Part shown: positions 37,401 to 51,300 of the stretch, one piece after another
Layout of the letters: each line of letters opens with the position of its first letter
Position numbering within the stretch: the first letter of the stretch is position 1
The notes under the pieces: generated by a model
Databases searched by the model: none
What the model saw: only the letters and a program-made list of their open reading frames with translations
What the model was told of the DNA's origin: nothing
Assembly: GCA_004794785.1 (NCBI GenBank)
Contig: SJOL01005921.1
Coordinates: 386,558-450,557 of the forward strand
DNA from: Opisthorchis felineus
Lineage: Eukaryota; Platyhelminthes; Trematoda; Opisthorchiida; Opisthorchiidae
Length of the DNA stretch: 64,000 nucleotides
Direction of reading: 5' to 3'
Program-made: the position numbers and the translations under genes

Positions 37401-38678
37401 TAACTGCGTACTGAAAAATTCGTACACGTCTGCCAAGTCCGACCCCCTAACTCGATTGTCTTGAGCACTTACGCGCCGTTGAAGAGCGCAGCTAGGCAGC
37501 ACGAATTCACGGTAGCCTGCATTAGAGGATCTTAAAATATGAAGGACCGGCTTCGATGTGTTCGAAATGCCGTTACTTAAAAGTATGAGTTGGTTAGCTT
37601 GGTAGAGCCTCAACAGCCGTTCATTGTAAAGGTATCTGACTAGACGTTCCAGATCACCATGCGGGCGTATCGTGGACATCCACCTGCAGGCTAGTGTGAA
37701 CATGCTAGTATGTACATTTCCTGATGAAAAAGGCAGGCCAAAGAATGAAACGGGGAAATAGATTTTTCGTTTGACGATATGCTCACTTGATTCCGTTTTA
37801 GGGTCTCAGGAGATTGTAGTGACTTCAACACTGACTAATATTCCGAGGGGATTCTAACCGGCAGACTACAGAGTACCTGGGGCTCTAGCCCGGAAACCCG
37901 GAGCAGCATAGCCCACAGCAGAGTACTACATAAAATTTTGCCACGTCATCCGTTTACCGTCTTTCCACACTTGAGCCCAGTAAACAATATGACAGATGCT
38001 ATGCAAACATACATGAAATGAACCTTGATCAGCGCAATCGGAGCGGTTGAATACATATCTCCAGGGATCAGTTTGACAAATACGGTAACTTTCGGCGCGC
38101 CTCCAATGCGTAAACACGTGGCCATCGACGCGAAACAGTATGTAAACAAAATCCGCCAAAACATTGGTAGTCTTCAGAACACATAAGGCGTGAATCAGCA
38201 GAGCTTCGCTACCGAGTAAAAGTACTCGACGCAGTGATGCTACCGATCGTCCCTTTCAATGAAAGTCGCCGTAATAATCGGATAAGATGGGACAGGACAG
38301 AAGCGGGCACTTTTTTCCAATGCATAAACAAGCCGCCCTATAACCCACAAGCCAAATGTGGCTAGGTATGTTGCGCATCTGCGAGCCTATGAATAACAGA
38401 ACAACGCACCAATGAGTTTTCCATGTTATACATCCTACCTGAACCAAAAAGTAGTCTATGGAGAGGCTAAGGAAAAAAGTGTAGATCGGTTATTCAGTTA
38501 TTGGTCGTGTACACTGGTTCAACGCATCTCCTACCTGGTCGAAAACCTGCCTGGGACTCTCGGGATTGTGTCCCGCGTGACATCAGGCGTTGCACTATTA
38601 TTGATCTCAGTACTGACGTTAGAGCTGGGGTAAAGTTCACACCCTCATTGTTGAAGCTGACGCTTCTGGGTACGTTTT
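34403..38678. other. Gene-free stretch downstream of the CLIP-like gene
   Basis: No supported gene. A minus-strand open frame of 138 codons at 37287-37703 has no recognisable domain. CTGATGA at about 37,734 followed by GAAAC at about 37,760 resembles hammerhead strands but lacks the family arms. Confidence 0.4.
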
Positions 38679-38684
38679 TTTAAT
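38679..38684 (-). terminator. Candidate polyadenylation signal ATTAAA for the CLIP-like gene
   Basis: On the minus strand ATTAAA lies about 455 bases after the stop codon at 39138. No AATAAA is visible nearer on that strand. The motif is common by chance and an AATAAA also exists there on the plus strand, so this is a weak call. Confidence 0.2.
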
Positions 38685-39137
38685 AAAAGTACAGTGATCG
38701 ACTGGTCAAGGAGGCTAGACCACATTCTCGTTCCCGAACTGGTTTAAACACTTAAGTAACGGAAACATACAAAGATTCGTCATCGCCATCCAACAAAGCT
38801 GGCGGGAGCTCATCTCGCCATGCGGCCGATGGCATTCCATTTCGAAAACAGAGGAAGGGTAGCCTGGAAGTAGCTTTACTGTTATCACGTCCCTGTTGCA
38901 GGGGACAGTAAGACACCTCGTGAGACGATTTACCGCAGTACAGGGACTCGCTACCTTCCTCCGGTTCAGTCCTTCCGTATCTTCTTGGCACGGTTGGACC
39001 ATCAGCAACCACGTTTCAGCCAATATAACCGGCACTTAAACCCGATTATCATCAGAAGGAAACAGCAAGATAATATTATGGGTGACTTGTGCACGGCGCA
39101 AGTAGTATAAATTGGCAAGCCAGATTGGAAGAATCAC

Positions 39138-39307
39138 CTACGCCTGGGGAGTGTCCAAAACAAGTAACATGGAGCGCACACGTTCTTCCAGTTCTGCATT
39201 TTTCTTATGCAGATCGACAATGATTGAATTGAGAAAGGACACCTGCGATTCAGCACTTGTCTTCTCCCCAATAAGTCGTGCCAGTTCGTCGTTGGGAACA
39301 GAAGCCT
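39138..39307 (-). CDS. CLIP1: CLIP-like gene, terminal exon
   Basis: The acceptor TCTTTCAG precedes 39307. Two bases complete a GAG codon started in the previous exon, then 55 residues follow: a short ASVPNDELARLIGEK segment, the diagnostic QVSFLNSIIVDLHKKN helix, and a tail ending in LVLDTPQA before TAG. The stop is directly followed by GTGATT, so alternative splicing to a longer C-terminus is conceivable, but I found no exon with CxxC/H knuckles downstream. Confidence 0.8.
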
Positions 39308-42300
39308 CTGAAAGACAAAATGAAATATGAGATGGTGTGCTGCCCGACATCTTCCAGTATGTGTCAATTGCGTCCAAGCAGTTTGTTCGCAAATTTTAAG
39401 GGACGCACATATGAACATAATTAATTACGATACCGGGGTTTGGCTACATAGCCAACATACACAGGCAATGGTAGTCGAATTCGAATGTGACCTAACTCTC
39501 AGGTCGACAATGGATATCATACCCGTGAAACGGCTCAAAAGTAGGATCATTAAGCATATAAAGACCCCACAGTCAGGCTCAACTGGAGACCTGATTGTTA
39601 CTGCATTTCACCAAAATGAAAGAACAGGTTCAAGTAACGATTACTCGCTTGATTCAAGAGAGGTAAGTGTAGTGGTCCCCCTCCCCCGGAAAGATTATTT
39701 GGGGGGGGGGGAAGTTGACCAAAAGTAGCCTTTTCTGAGTGGGGATCTCTCTTGAGGGGAACCAATGAAAGGCAAATTGAGTAGTGTTTTAGAGAAAATA
39801 ATTTTGTTACAGTTGACAGTATCGTTTGCTTCCAGAACGGAATGCGGTGTTTGACTATACGGCCTAGAAATTTTAACTCCTACGTTCATGCCGTCTTTCC
39901 TCAGCACAGTCACTTCAGTAAGTGCTGAGTCACCGGTTTCATCCAATCGGTCTCCTCTATTCTCGACCTCCGGTGCAAGCTAAACGACATGCCCAAAAAG
40001 ATCACTCAGCTTACTAAACAATTATCACAGATAATGCTAGTCAAGCATTGTAAATAAATAAGGTATCGTTCTTATATGGTTAAGATGTACGACAGTGAAA
40101 AATCGGTGCTAAACACTGATGTCATGCTGTCGACGATGATGAAGAAGAACCCGTCAGTGATGACATTTACCGCTGCTTCCGGGAATTTACCATCGTAGCA
40201 GAAATCACCGTTATCCAATGCGTGCGAAATTTCGCGTCAATCCGTTTCGTTGAACTGGGTCTCTGTGAAGCAGTGTGTGACTCTGCAAACGATTTCATGC
40301 CATGCCGATGACGGTCAAGATGGGGTCAGATGTCGAAAAGTTCCTCTTTATTGTAAACCGCCAGGTAGATGTTGGTTAGATCGGCCACAGGTGAAAAGCT
40401 GAACTGGTCGGGATCCGGCTACAACTTTACCAGTCAACTTGGTTCGTACTTGGTTCTTACTGTATTTGCCGGTGAGGATCGATGAATAGTTAGATAAACA
40501 ATTTAAGCGGATGTCCTATTGTTCGGACTTAGTCAACAGTTGGTTAGAGCCTTTTACATCGTGCGATTTCAAGAAACTTAGGGCATTTCCACTGGTTAGT
40601 TAGGTGTTGGCTTTAGACCTTTTCCCATGCATATAAAAAAACACGAGCAACTAGTAAAAACCCACTTCTGACGTGCGTTTTGAAAGTATCGTTTATATTC
40701 CAACAACGAAATCAGTACACTGCACATACCACTGCACGTTACTCATGCTATACTGTCGTAAATACTTGTGCATCTGCTACTGGCGGAACTTGATATACGA
40801 TCCATCGGAAGTAGACGTCAGTGTTCCGGCTAAGAAAATCACTCTTTGCGTTGCAACGGTAGGAAATTAGTTTACAAGTTTACGACGGCCGTGTTAGGGG
40901 ATGGCAAGCCATACTAAGCTTGAAGGTTTGGCGAGCAACTAGTTAGTCTGAAAACCGATTGCCTGCAGGTACATCTATGAAATCTTAGTCACGTATCTGC
41001 TGTTGCTTATGAAGTGGCACACACCTTTGCTTATACTAACAGGTGAGGAAAGCGGACAAACGATAACGGATTCTAAACAACGTAAATAACACCGAATTTA
41101 TAATCAAAATATCTCGAGAAATGTGGATCCAGTTCGGGGTGTCAGATTGCAGTAGGTAGAAAAATGGCGGAGGTAGTGCATATAGAAAGTGTGGTTCCAG
41201 CTAGTTCCCTTCAACTTCCTGACCGAGGTACAAATGATTACCGATGTTTAAGTTTGCTCTCAAACATGTCCAAGCTCTTTGATAGTATAGTTGTTTTTTG
41301 TTATTTCATATTACTTCTACCTTTGGCTGTGCTTGTCTTTCAGTTCAATTTACATTTTTCCAAAGTTAGGTACCGTGTTGTCTGGAAAACTAGGCACCGA
41401 ATAAGCCAAATGTGCGGATATCTGAATAGCTATGGTGTATGCAGACTGTGGACGTGCTTTATCCAAACACACACGAATAACGATCGGTCTCTAGTACACG
41501 GTGTGCTCCAGACTACGTTCCATGGTGAGATACAGTTCACAGCTCCTGGTCAGAAGGTTCTTCAACTCCGAATAATTTTGATCCGGGAAGTCGAAACAAG
41601 TGAGCCTCACTGACTCGTTAAAGCAAGTTCGGGTTGCTGTGTTTATAGTGGCCTGACAGTTGCGGCTGACGAATAAGCAGAGAAGCGAGGCAAGACACTA
41701 TCAGTCTATAAGAATCAAACCATTACTAAGAGGCAAAAAGGGCAGACTGACTGACACATTTTTACTGAACTGTTGGTAGTGTGAGGAGATTTGGAAACTC
41801 TCAATCGAGATTTTTGTCCTGTAAGTGAAGCCCATCCTTGCCGAAAAGCTGAGAAGTACAGTATGGCTGTTTCATTCTTATTGAGAATCACCGGGACGAG
41901 ACTCTCACGAGACTCCCGGAAGTTTCAAGTCCGTGATCTCCTGGCTAGCAGTTTGAGCGTTTAACCGCTTGGCCACGAGCTGCTGATCAGCAGTGTGATT
42001 ATCTCGCGCTTAGATAGGATATAGAGCTACGCATCTTTCAATCAAGGAAACGAGGTCACGTGTTGACTGGCTTCTCAAGTGACGGCTTCTCAGATGGAAG
42101 TTTCACTCGTCCAGTGAAATTATTCTTCCTTAAAACTCGAAAACTCCGCCAAGTATCCAATTACGTGTTCAGCAAACGTCATTTCAGGATCCTACGTCTC
42201 ACACATGTATTCCGACTGCTATGCTTTCAGTCCTTCGAAAACGTAGTCAAAGGACCTGAAATTCAACTCTGCAGACGCGAATGGGCTGCATAACCATACC

Positions 42301-45300
42301 CAAATTGACATTGCCGTCTAAGAGGATAACTTTGAACCTGGATCGGCATTATCAACACATGTGTGAATCCGCTCGATTACAATGTGGCATATGTGAGTGT
42401 ATCTCAACATGCATTAATGTGGCCTCTCATTCCCTGTTAAACGTAACAATAAGAGTCGGCTATGAGGTCGATTCATTCTACAGCAGGAGACACCTCGTTC
42501 GAGATGTCCGACCCCACAGATTGTGGATGGAGGAAGAGGATTCATCCAAGGAGCAGTGAGTATTATAAGCTAGTTTTTAAAATACCACCGACAGGGAGAA
42601 CGTCAAAACTTTGTTGAGTTCTGTCAAATGAGCGACTTGGTTAGTAGTGGCAAATGAGACGTCTATGTGACTGCGCATATGATAATCATGATGACCGGTC
42701 AAGTTGAAGCATCTACCAACGACGCGCGTCAACGAGTATGCTAGAAAGCCCAAGCACAGCTGGTAGACTATAGATAGCTGGTTACATGTAAAAGGCGACT
42801 TGGCCACGCGCCAAAATTAGCGACAAATGAACACATCGATTGGCTACTTACACATGGCTGTGACAGCAATGTGAATGCGCACGTTGTGCGTATGTGTGTG
42901 CGGAAATGAATGTGAAAAGCATAAACACCTGATTGTGCACAACCAAAAAAAACCCGCAATGCATGACCAAAACTTTGGAAAGGCCGAATGGAATGTGACA
43001 CTCAGTTGGCACACAATGGAGTGTGGTTCGAATACCCACGTAGGTTAAGAATAACAGAGGATCCGTTGAGAAACATGTCATTGAACGACTGGTCCTGCCC
43101 ACGCAGTGAATAGAAAGGATAATGCGGCATACGCGACAAGGGCAAAACAATAAACTTAAGGAGTGGGATACAGCTCTTGAGAAAACACTCACCAGATCCT
43201 GCAATACCCGCTGAATTAGCTTCAATCGTTTGTATTCTGTCTAGTAGTTGCCGTCTTTCTGTTTCCATCATGGCCATAGCGTGTTCGTGGGATTGCTTCA
43301 ATTGCGAATGCTGTAGCCAATTGGAGGGAAATCAAGAGGCCCATAGTTGAGTCATTGTGTGCACCGGTTCAGTCAGGGATCGGATACAATAGTAATGATA
43401 ACAGAAAGGGAAACACTCAAAGTAGTAACCGTCAAAGGGGCGACACAGAGTAAGTGAGGAATTTTGAAGTTAAGTCACTTAGGTTCGCAGATGGGGACGG
43501 CAAAATGCAGAGTTACAGACGGGAAGGTGGTTAACAGCATTCGGAGAGATATATGTAGAAACCACAGTTGACGATAAAAGCAATGATCCTGGTTTCATAG
43601 GTCCCTCCAACAATAACAACAGAGTGATACTACATTGCATGATAAGGCAACGGGTCTGTTATACTGATAGGAGGGAGGCACCGAGGGAGGCACTTGCCTT
43701 TCAACCAAGTTTGGAACGACATACCGTTTTTTTGTCACACGGGCGCTACTATAGTGTTTGAAACAATCCATTTACGCAACGGTTTATGCGTGAATTCCCG
43801 CAACAATAAATGCACTTGTTCCGTTGCTTGTTGGGAGTTATTACATAGTAGAAGGGTGGAATTCAAGAAGTTCCACTCGAGTTGCCTTCCCGAAAAGACT
43901 TTCAATTGTCAGCCGAACGACCGGGCTATATACTTCGTAATACGTGATAGCTGTTCTTAAATTGCCAAAAAACAACCTCCTAACTGATTTCCCCGAAAAT
44001 TCGGATTCCATACATCCTTCATAATATCAGCTAATGCTGATTTCATACGCTGTAAATACGTCCCCGAATGCAAACTTTACATGAGCTATGAAGTCATTTC
44101 CTACCTACTTAAGTAGAAAGATAGTGTCATCCAGTGAACCGCCACACGAAGTCTAAACGACATACCCTCCTGTGATTTTGTTCGTATAACTGAGCCGACT
44201 TTGATCGTCTATGCAATACTGACCGGATCCATAACCGTTAGCAAGACGACTGTGGTGGACTTGCCTGATGGCTCCTATCCTCGAGACGATACGCAAGAAT
44301 TGGTTAACGTCAACCTACCAGTAACATGATTCCCCTTCTGTCTGTTGGGTTGTTGCAGTTCCTCCTCAATAGCTATAGATGAAATGTGGGAATCTCTCCG
44401 AAGCGCAAGCAAGAGATGTGAATAACCTGGAGGATAATAACAAAAGCGCTCCATGTGTGTGTGTGGGGGGGGTTAAGCACTTTTTATTAGGCGTTCTTGG
44501 AGGTTTTCACTTGTTACGGATACCATGCATCAGAAATATCTCACTTGGGGAAAGCCATTTCTTTCAAGTGGTGCCGCTTGGCGAGGGGTTACAAATCGAG
44601 AAGGACCATTTTTAACAAAGTCTCTCTTTGCGACCAACAGATAGGTGCGTATCACAGTAAATAGGAATGAACTATAAGCTGTAAGAACGTGTAACAGGTC
44701 ATCAGTCACTGCGTAAAAGTACAGTCCAACGAGAACAAACGAACCTGAGACAAGGCAACAGCCACTGATCGGAGTCCTGTGGTTCAGATCCAGCCCTCTA
44801 ATCTTGGTTGTTCCTGTCAAGGCTTCGGCATCTGACTGCATCACACTCACTACCGGTTGTGAGTCAGCAGTTCACCCGAAGATTACCACAGTACAAATAC
44901 TCGATTCCATTCCACTATATTTACCAAAATAGGCTGCACCTTCAGCGGCTACCATAAGGGGTGCATTTACCGGCAATCTGTACAATAACATGAGTTAAGA
45001 CGGTTCGCCGCGAGGCTGCATAAACCCTAAACGATCGGCTTCTGAATTCCACATGGTTAGATCTGACCTCAACGGAGAGAGCAACAGATACAAAACAATC
45101 GGTAGAAAAGCACGAAAGTTGACTGACCACAAGAATAACATTCCATTTGCCAGCTCGCGCTCGCAAAAGAAACCAATAAGGGTAAGTTCTGGTGTGATTT
45201 GTATCAGCGATGCATATGGTCTAAGGAGTAATATCCTGTGACCGGAGTGTGAAGAGGACCTCATCATGACTAAACTAAACGCAGCCTGATTACACCTTGT

Positions 45301-48300
45301 GTAAAATTGAGAGTAAAGGGTTCAGAGTTTGGGACTGAAAACCACAGAAGACAACCCAGTAGTTCCGCTATTCTATTCGGTTGTGTAAAGTGCTCCATCC
45401 GAAGGGTTAACGCTAATGGGATCGGCCCAGAACACGTTCTATTTTTAAATGCAAGAGTTCCCATAAATAGAGTTCAGCGTTCCTCCACGCAGCCTAGATA
45501 CACATGGAACGGCGGGATTGAAGGAGTATTCAGGAGTTGTGCTATTTATTAGCTTACTCATGGAGCACAATTAAACGAGAAACAGATTAGCGTCAGTGAC
45601 ACCAATCACTCTGTCTAGTCGATGTGACGACAAAGAACAAAGAAGTACACTAATAGAAGAAAATGCAAAGTGTTTCGGCGTATTCTGTTACTTGAATAAA
45701 CTTCCTTTCGTTTCCCAAAGAATGATCTGGTTTCTCCACGTATTCTGCACATTTTAGTCAGTCATTTGGCATCTGGTCATGGAACATCCTGAAATTTATC
45801 GAAACCCGTCTACACTCTAAAACTCACATCTCTGGAATTAAACGGATAAGCATGTCATCAATATCTTTTTCTTGTATGGCGTACATCTGCCCCATCGTCC
45901 TGAACAGAAACCACACTTTTTTCAGGTCAGCCCAAAAGTGTGCTAATTCAGATTCCGTCCCACGACTGCTTGCTCCAAAGCCAATTCATATTTTCAACCA
46001 TGAGCCTTGTGCACAGTCTATACGGTGGATCATCAGCCAAAACAGTCTTCATAATATTTTCATACACTTTTAGACATGTATCAACATCCTAGGTCTACCT
46101 TCAAGCCACGACATCCCGTCTACCTGACTGCTTTTAATACTCGCTGTCCGCCGCAAGCAGGAAAACAGGCTGCTTTTATTCAAATTGGGCTAGCTTGACA
46201 TTGATGTGTGCTGTGTATCAGAAAGAAGAATTCAAATCCAAGCACTGTCGTAGAGTTAACTCTCCACTCGCTTCAGGTTACGCACCCCCGGCGATTTAGA
46301 GATCGCTGCGACAGGATGTGCAGGAGTCGGAATCATCCGAATTCATCGAGCCGAAGGATACTTGCTTGAGTGAATACCCGTCGCCTCTGCACGGTTTGTC
46401 TGGCAACGTCGCTGTAGGAGCCTCACAAGTGGGGCATTGATTACTGCCTGTTTGTCGTGTTTGCTTGCGCCCCAACCGACTGTAGCTCTGACACTAAAGA
46501 CAAATTTTATGACGCTTTAAGTACAATGTTACGACGGTCATGCGTTTTGCACCCACACGGTGTGAAGTCATTCTCCTGGACATACTGTCACTAAACAGAG
46601 CACTTACATTTCAAGGAGAGGCACACGAAGTCGTGTAATGCACTACGTATCTTGAAAGTTGTATTAGTTCAGAATGTAATGTGACAGATGAGGTTAACGC
46701 ACGAATCCCTAGGACTCTGGTTGCGTTTGCTAATTTGGGACGCCTATGGCGGCAAGGCGGCATATCCCCAAATCTCAGGTACTTGGCTGCCATGCCACCC
46801 AAAGGGGGCGTGTGTATCAGGCTACAGCATAAGATGTTTTGTTGTGTGGTTGTGTAAACTGGCCTCTGCAAGCAGTCGAAGTGAGACGTCTTCAGGTGTT
46901 CGACAACCGTTGTCTCAGAACCATAGTTCGTGTAAATTGGTACCAGCGAATCCTCATCGAGGCAATTAGAAAGCGTGTCCGGTTGTGCGACGGAGATTTC
47001 AATCGAAGAATGTATTCAATACCAAAAGCGTGGTGGTGTGGTCATGTGTTGCGTTGGCCCAAAAAAGTGCTGCTCTCCGCGCCTAATTCAGAGTGGCACA
47101 AGCAGATAGGTGGTTAAACCCTTGACCTGGCAGAAGGATATGAAAGCGACAACGAAAAGTCTGGATAGTGTCGATGCGACCCACTTTCCAGGATGGGTTC
47201 CGCGTGATCCCAAATGCGCCTGGTTAAATTCACTGCAGGATATGGCCACTAATCAATGTCAGTGTCGTTCTTGTTGTCAGTTTCTATCCACAATGTCTGG
47301 AGGTGTATGCATCTCGGAATGACTGTGGTAGACTGCACCGCCCCTTCACCATCTACCTTTATTCTTTTTTTCACGACAAAGTTATGGTTGGGCGGCACCA
47401 AAATCAGTGCTAAAACCTGTCGTCGCGCTTTCGATGATGACGACTGTGTGTTATCTCGAGTTCCTCGTGTGTGAGGAGTATCATTAGGATGCGTGTTGAG
47501 ACCCATTTCCGGGATAACAAGTACCAAATAGCGCAGCTAAAATCTGAGGTCAATTCCAATAAAAATTTCGAAATGGAAAGAATGATGAGGTACAGAACCA
47601 GTAGGAGGATTTATTATCATAGGCGAAGTAGAACTTTCGGGTAACCTTGACTTCCACTGCGTGAAAACGGAGAACGCCTATAGGTGTGTGTGCATAAATA
47701 GAATAGGTTATCAGAAGAGGTTGTCACCGCAGCAACAGCCTTCTATCTTTTAGAAGCAGCAATTGACCGTGATATAAATGACGGGGGAGAAATAAAACAA
47801 AGAAATGCAGGAAACCACTTGGAGAAGTCGTACACTAACCTCATTTAAGGTGTGATCCAATTGCTTTTGCACGGCTTGCAATTCAGCAGACTTCCATTCC
47901 AAGCGATGAAGAGCAGCTTCTGCGTTAGCCTCAAGTTGTGCCATTCTGTAGACAAGCAAGGACGGAAACGATAACGGAGAATTAGTCGAATAAGAATAAA
48001 CTTACCCGTCTACTGAGACACGGCAGAGAACACAGAAACACAGAAAAAACAATTAGAATAAGCGCACTGCAAACCCGTCCGTGATCGCAATCGCAGTAGA
48101 TTAATGCAATAAAAGCTTAATGGTTGGCTTGCCAGAAAACAATGAAGGCATTGTAGTTAGCTGTGGTTCAACAGACGGAAGACGGGTGTTCCCTAGGGAC
48201 GCATGAATCCATCTCAATCTGAGTCTTAGTGGAGACCGATTTCGGTATGCGATGAAGAATAAGGAAGTGACTATATCCCACGGATCATTGCCTACAATAC

Positions 48301-51300
48301 GATCAGATAGATATGCACGCTAAATACCGCTTCCTCCTCCCTGAAATACGACCAAATTTATGCTATGGTTTCTTGAATTCCAGATAGGATAAGAGTACTG
48401 TAACATCTACAACATGCGTCCCTATTCTCGAAGCGCCGAAGGGCATCACTGGTCGGGGAGAATATTCAGTAATTACGACCGAAAAATACCGAAAGAACCA
48501 CTGAAATCACTAATGTGCTCGTCATTAGCACACAAACATTGACAGCAAAACGAGTATGGGCTAGCAACGCATTACTATGGTAAATCCACGTCGATTTGTC
48601 TAAATAAGGCCTTGTACAACAAAGAAGAACAGAGCGGAGAAGAGAAGGAGATACTTCTAACTTATTGTCAATGCAAGCCTGCACCACTAAAGCGCTAGAG
48701 ACAGAAAATGACAACACAACCACGTTCGGTAACGGTTCGCGGCGTTTCCAGCCAAGTGCAAGTGGAGTTCGGGGATCGTATCAACAACACTCGAAACTTC
48801 CTGTGATCGCCTTCGTAACCTTTTGTCCGCCGCTAGGTTTGTGCCGTTCTGCAGCCGGTACAATAGATAGTACTACGTATGTCGCACACGAATGAGCCAC
48901 TGCAGTTTGTGGTGCTGCAAGTAAATTTAAATCCAGTACATGCTCAGTGACTTGACATAGATTCACCGCCCACAAACAACAGATTTCGTAACCCTGTAAT
49001 GGCACAAAGAGCACCGCAATCGGAAGACGCAACTCCTGAGACACCTGAAGGATGGAGAGCCCGCTTACTTGGTTTTGGCAGCTTCCAACTGTTCACTAAC
49101 TGTGGCAATATCCGGCTCATTCTGCAAAGGGCAATAAATAAAGAACACAGATATTATATCTATCACTGTGAACATTTTCTGCAGAGAAAGGGGTTGTAAT
49201 CCAGTCAACATGACTGGAATAATAACAGGCAAATTCAGCAAAATATCACTATTTTTCAACGGACATTCACGCGGGAAAGTGAGTGAACCCCTGTCAGAAA
49301 CACTGACTCAATCTGATCAGTTCAGAGCCTAGAGGTCCGCCAGTTGGAGGCGCATAAGATAAAGGACTACTAACACCAAAGTACAACAGCTAATTAACGA
49401 CAGAAAACTTATCTCGCAAGCAAAAGAGCAAGAGATGATATCTAAAAGTCAGACAGCATAACGTGAGGGAGGGAAGAAAGTAATCGTTCGCATCACCACT
49501 GTCCTGATGTACATATCACTGATAGCGAATAGAGAAATACTACACGAAAAAAGGTCAAACTCACTCGTCCATAATAACCAGAATAAGCATAAAAAGACAA
49601 TCATTGATCTAACCAAGTCACGGAACGCACCTCTCGGACAGATGAAGAGATTTTGAGTAAAGTTAGTTCACGTTCTAGTTCAGCACGCTCGGATTCAAGA
49701 ACTTGGACACGGGACATTAGCTGATCGCGGTTGGCTTCAGCATCCACACTGAGGGAAGGGGAGAAAATGCAAGAAAGGTATTCATTTGTTAGAGGCAAGT
49801 GCAATTGTTTTTAATGGTTGTTTAACTATCAGACAATTCTGTTACAGTTGCAGTTAGCAAAGGAACCAGAGGGGACAGTATTTCAAGGGGGTGGCCGGGA
49901 TAACCGAATGCGTTGGAAAACAGTTGCCGAAGAATTAAATATTATGTCCTCTATCGGTTGAAGATGCGCAATACAATCAATTTCTGTCAAATCCAGCTGT
50001 GCACGGAGTAATCGCAGTGACAGCCAATATAGATCAATATTCAGTAGCCTGAGTCCAACTACGAATCAGGCGCACGCCAGTCAGATTTGCTTCTCAAACC
50101 TCCTATACAGTAAATAACGTTGGCACAAGAACGGATGAATGGGGTTGAAGTAATAAATCAACGGAAAGAGAAAACAAACACTGGAGTACGAGCATAAGTC
50201 AACCGTGATGGGGCAGTAAGTCCAGAGGATCGGAAGTAAAATTTTAGCATCCGCTCAAGTAATGATAAAGATAAACATGACTCATTGAACACATTATTCG
50301 GGTGAAAATGTTTCAAAGCAGGTTCCGAAAGATCGGTATCTTTTGATCTAGTTCATTTGTGTGCTTTCCATGGTCGGTAAAACGTGTGTGTGTGTTGTTT
50401 TAATAACAAAGCTCGATAGATGATAAAAAATATTTGTGAGCACGAAGCAATTTTGCCAGTGTTAGATTGATATCCGGAGAATAGCAGATGAAAACTTCGT
50501 AAAGCACTTGCCCCTGGGTTACAGTAGAAATTGAAACTTGATATTGTCGTCCAGACATGTAGTACCCGGTTATTTTGATCATACTTGAATACACAATCTG
50601 AAATAAGCGATAAATCAAAGGTGCGTCGACATGCATACACACCGTGGAACGAGTAAGAACACAGACACTCCAAAATACCAGTCAAGGTCATTCAGCCGTT
50701 CGTAAAATTGTTGAACAAGTATGCCTTTTGTCGCAAATACCGGTCACCAAAAGTCAGAGATACGCACAAACACTGTGGAATGCAAAGTAATCAACACCCT
50801 TCACCATAAATCGCCGGGCGGTGATCAACGTAGTGTAGTGTATCAGCCGGCTCATGTCAGCGTCGCCTCACAACTACGACCCCCAGATCCCGATTTGATC
50901 ATCCATTGAGTATAAGGAAAAATTCAGTTAAGACGTGTGTTCGGTAACAGAGCAAAGAGTGTTGTCCCACCGTTGGCACGGGGGGACACCTTCAAGGATA
51001 TGTTTGTCATCATTTTAAGTAATCTGGCTGTGTTGGGGATTTTCGGGAGACTAAATTAGCTGTTAAAAACATCATTAAACAGCGTATTATGTGAAATCGA
51101 AGCCCTTCACCCATGGCGCATTATCACATGCGACAGGCAAAGGAATCTCGGACAAATGACAGGTTAACCGGTGTAGCAAACTCCACGACAGTAGGTAGAT
51201 AAGAATTCTCGTGTCAGAGTCCTTGTTCCCCTGAATAATCCGATTAACGCTCCTTATTGATACACTTGCTCCCACTGAGATAGTGATGCATGTTAGCTAA

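Larger units (their letters stand above)
39308..43192 (-). other. CLIP-like gene intron 6
   Basis: This 3.9 kb intron carries repeat R3 copy 2, a SINE family 2 copy, and a run of C then 11 G at about 39,677-39,711. An antisense ATG frame of 149 codons (41164-41613) has one hydrophobic segment but no recognised family. I do not call it a gene. Confidence 0.6.

Noticed and set aside
37287..37703. Minus-strand open frame of 138 codons downstream of the CLIP-like gene
   Set aside because: Length within chance expectation, no motif recognised, and it does not contain the zinc knuckle sought for an alternative CLIP C-terminus.
37730..37765. CTGATGA followed by GAAAC on the plus strand, considered as a hammerhead
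   Set aside because: Only a 3-bp stem II is possible, there is no stem III with a UH cleavage site, and no family arms. Likely chance.
38715..39035. Overlapping minus-strand frames just past the CLIP stop, considered as an alternative last exon
   Set aside because: The peptides lack CCHC spacing and coiled-coil character, and no clear acceptor in the right phase was found.
39677..39711. C run followed by 11 G as a possible regulatory G-quadruplex
   Set aside because: Homopolymer runs of this size also occur near 11.02, 17.7, 20.7 and 44.46 kb without consistent gene context. Probably slippage.
41164..41613. Plus-strand ATG open frame of 149 codons with one hydrophobic segment, antisense in intron 6
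   Set aside because: No recognised family. The start context is reasonable, but one hydrophobic run and a chance-level length do not support a gene.
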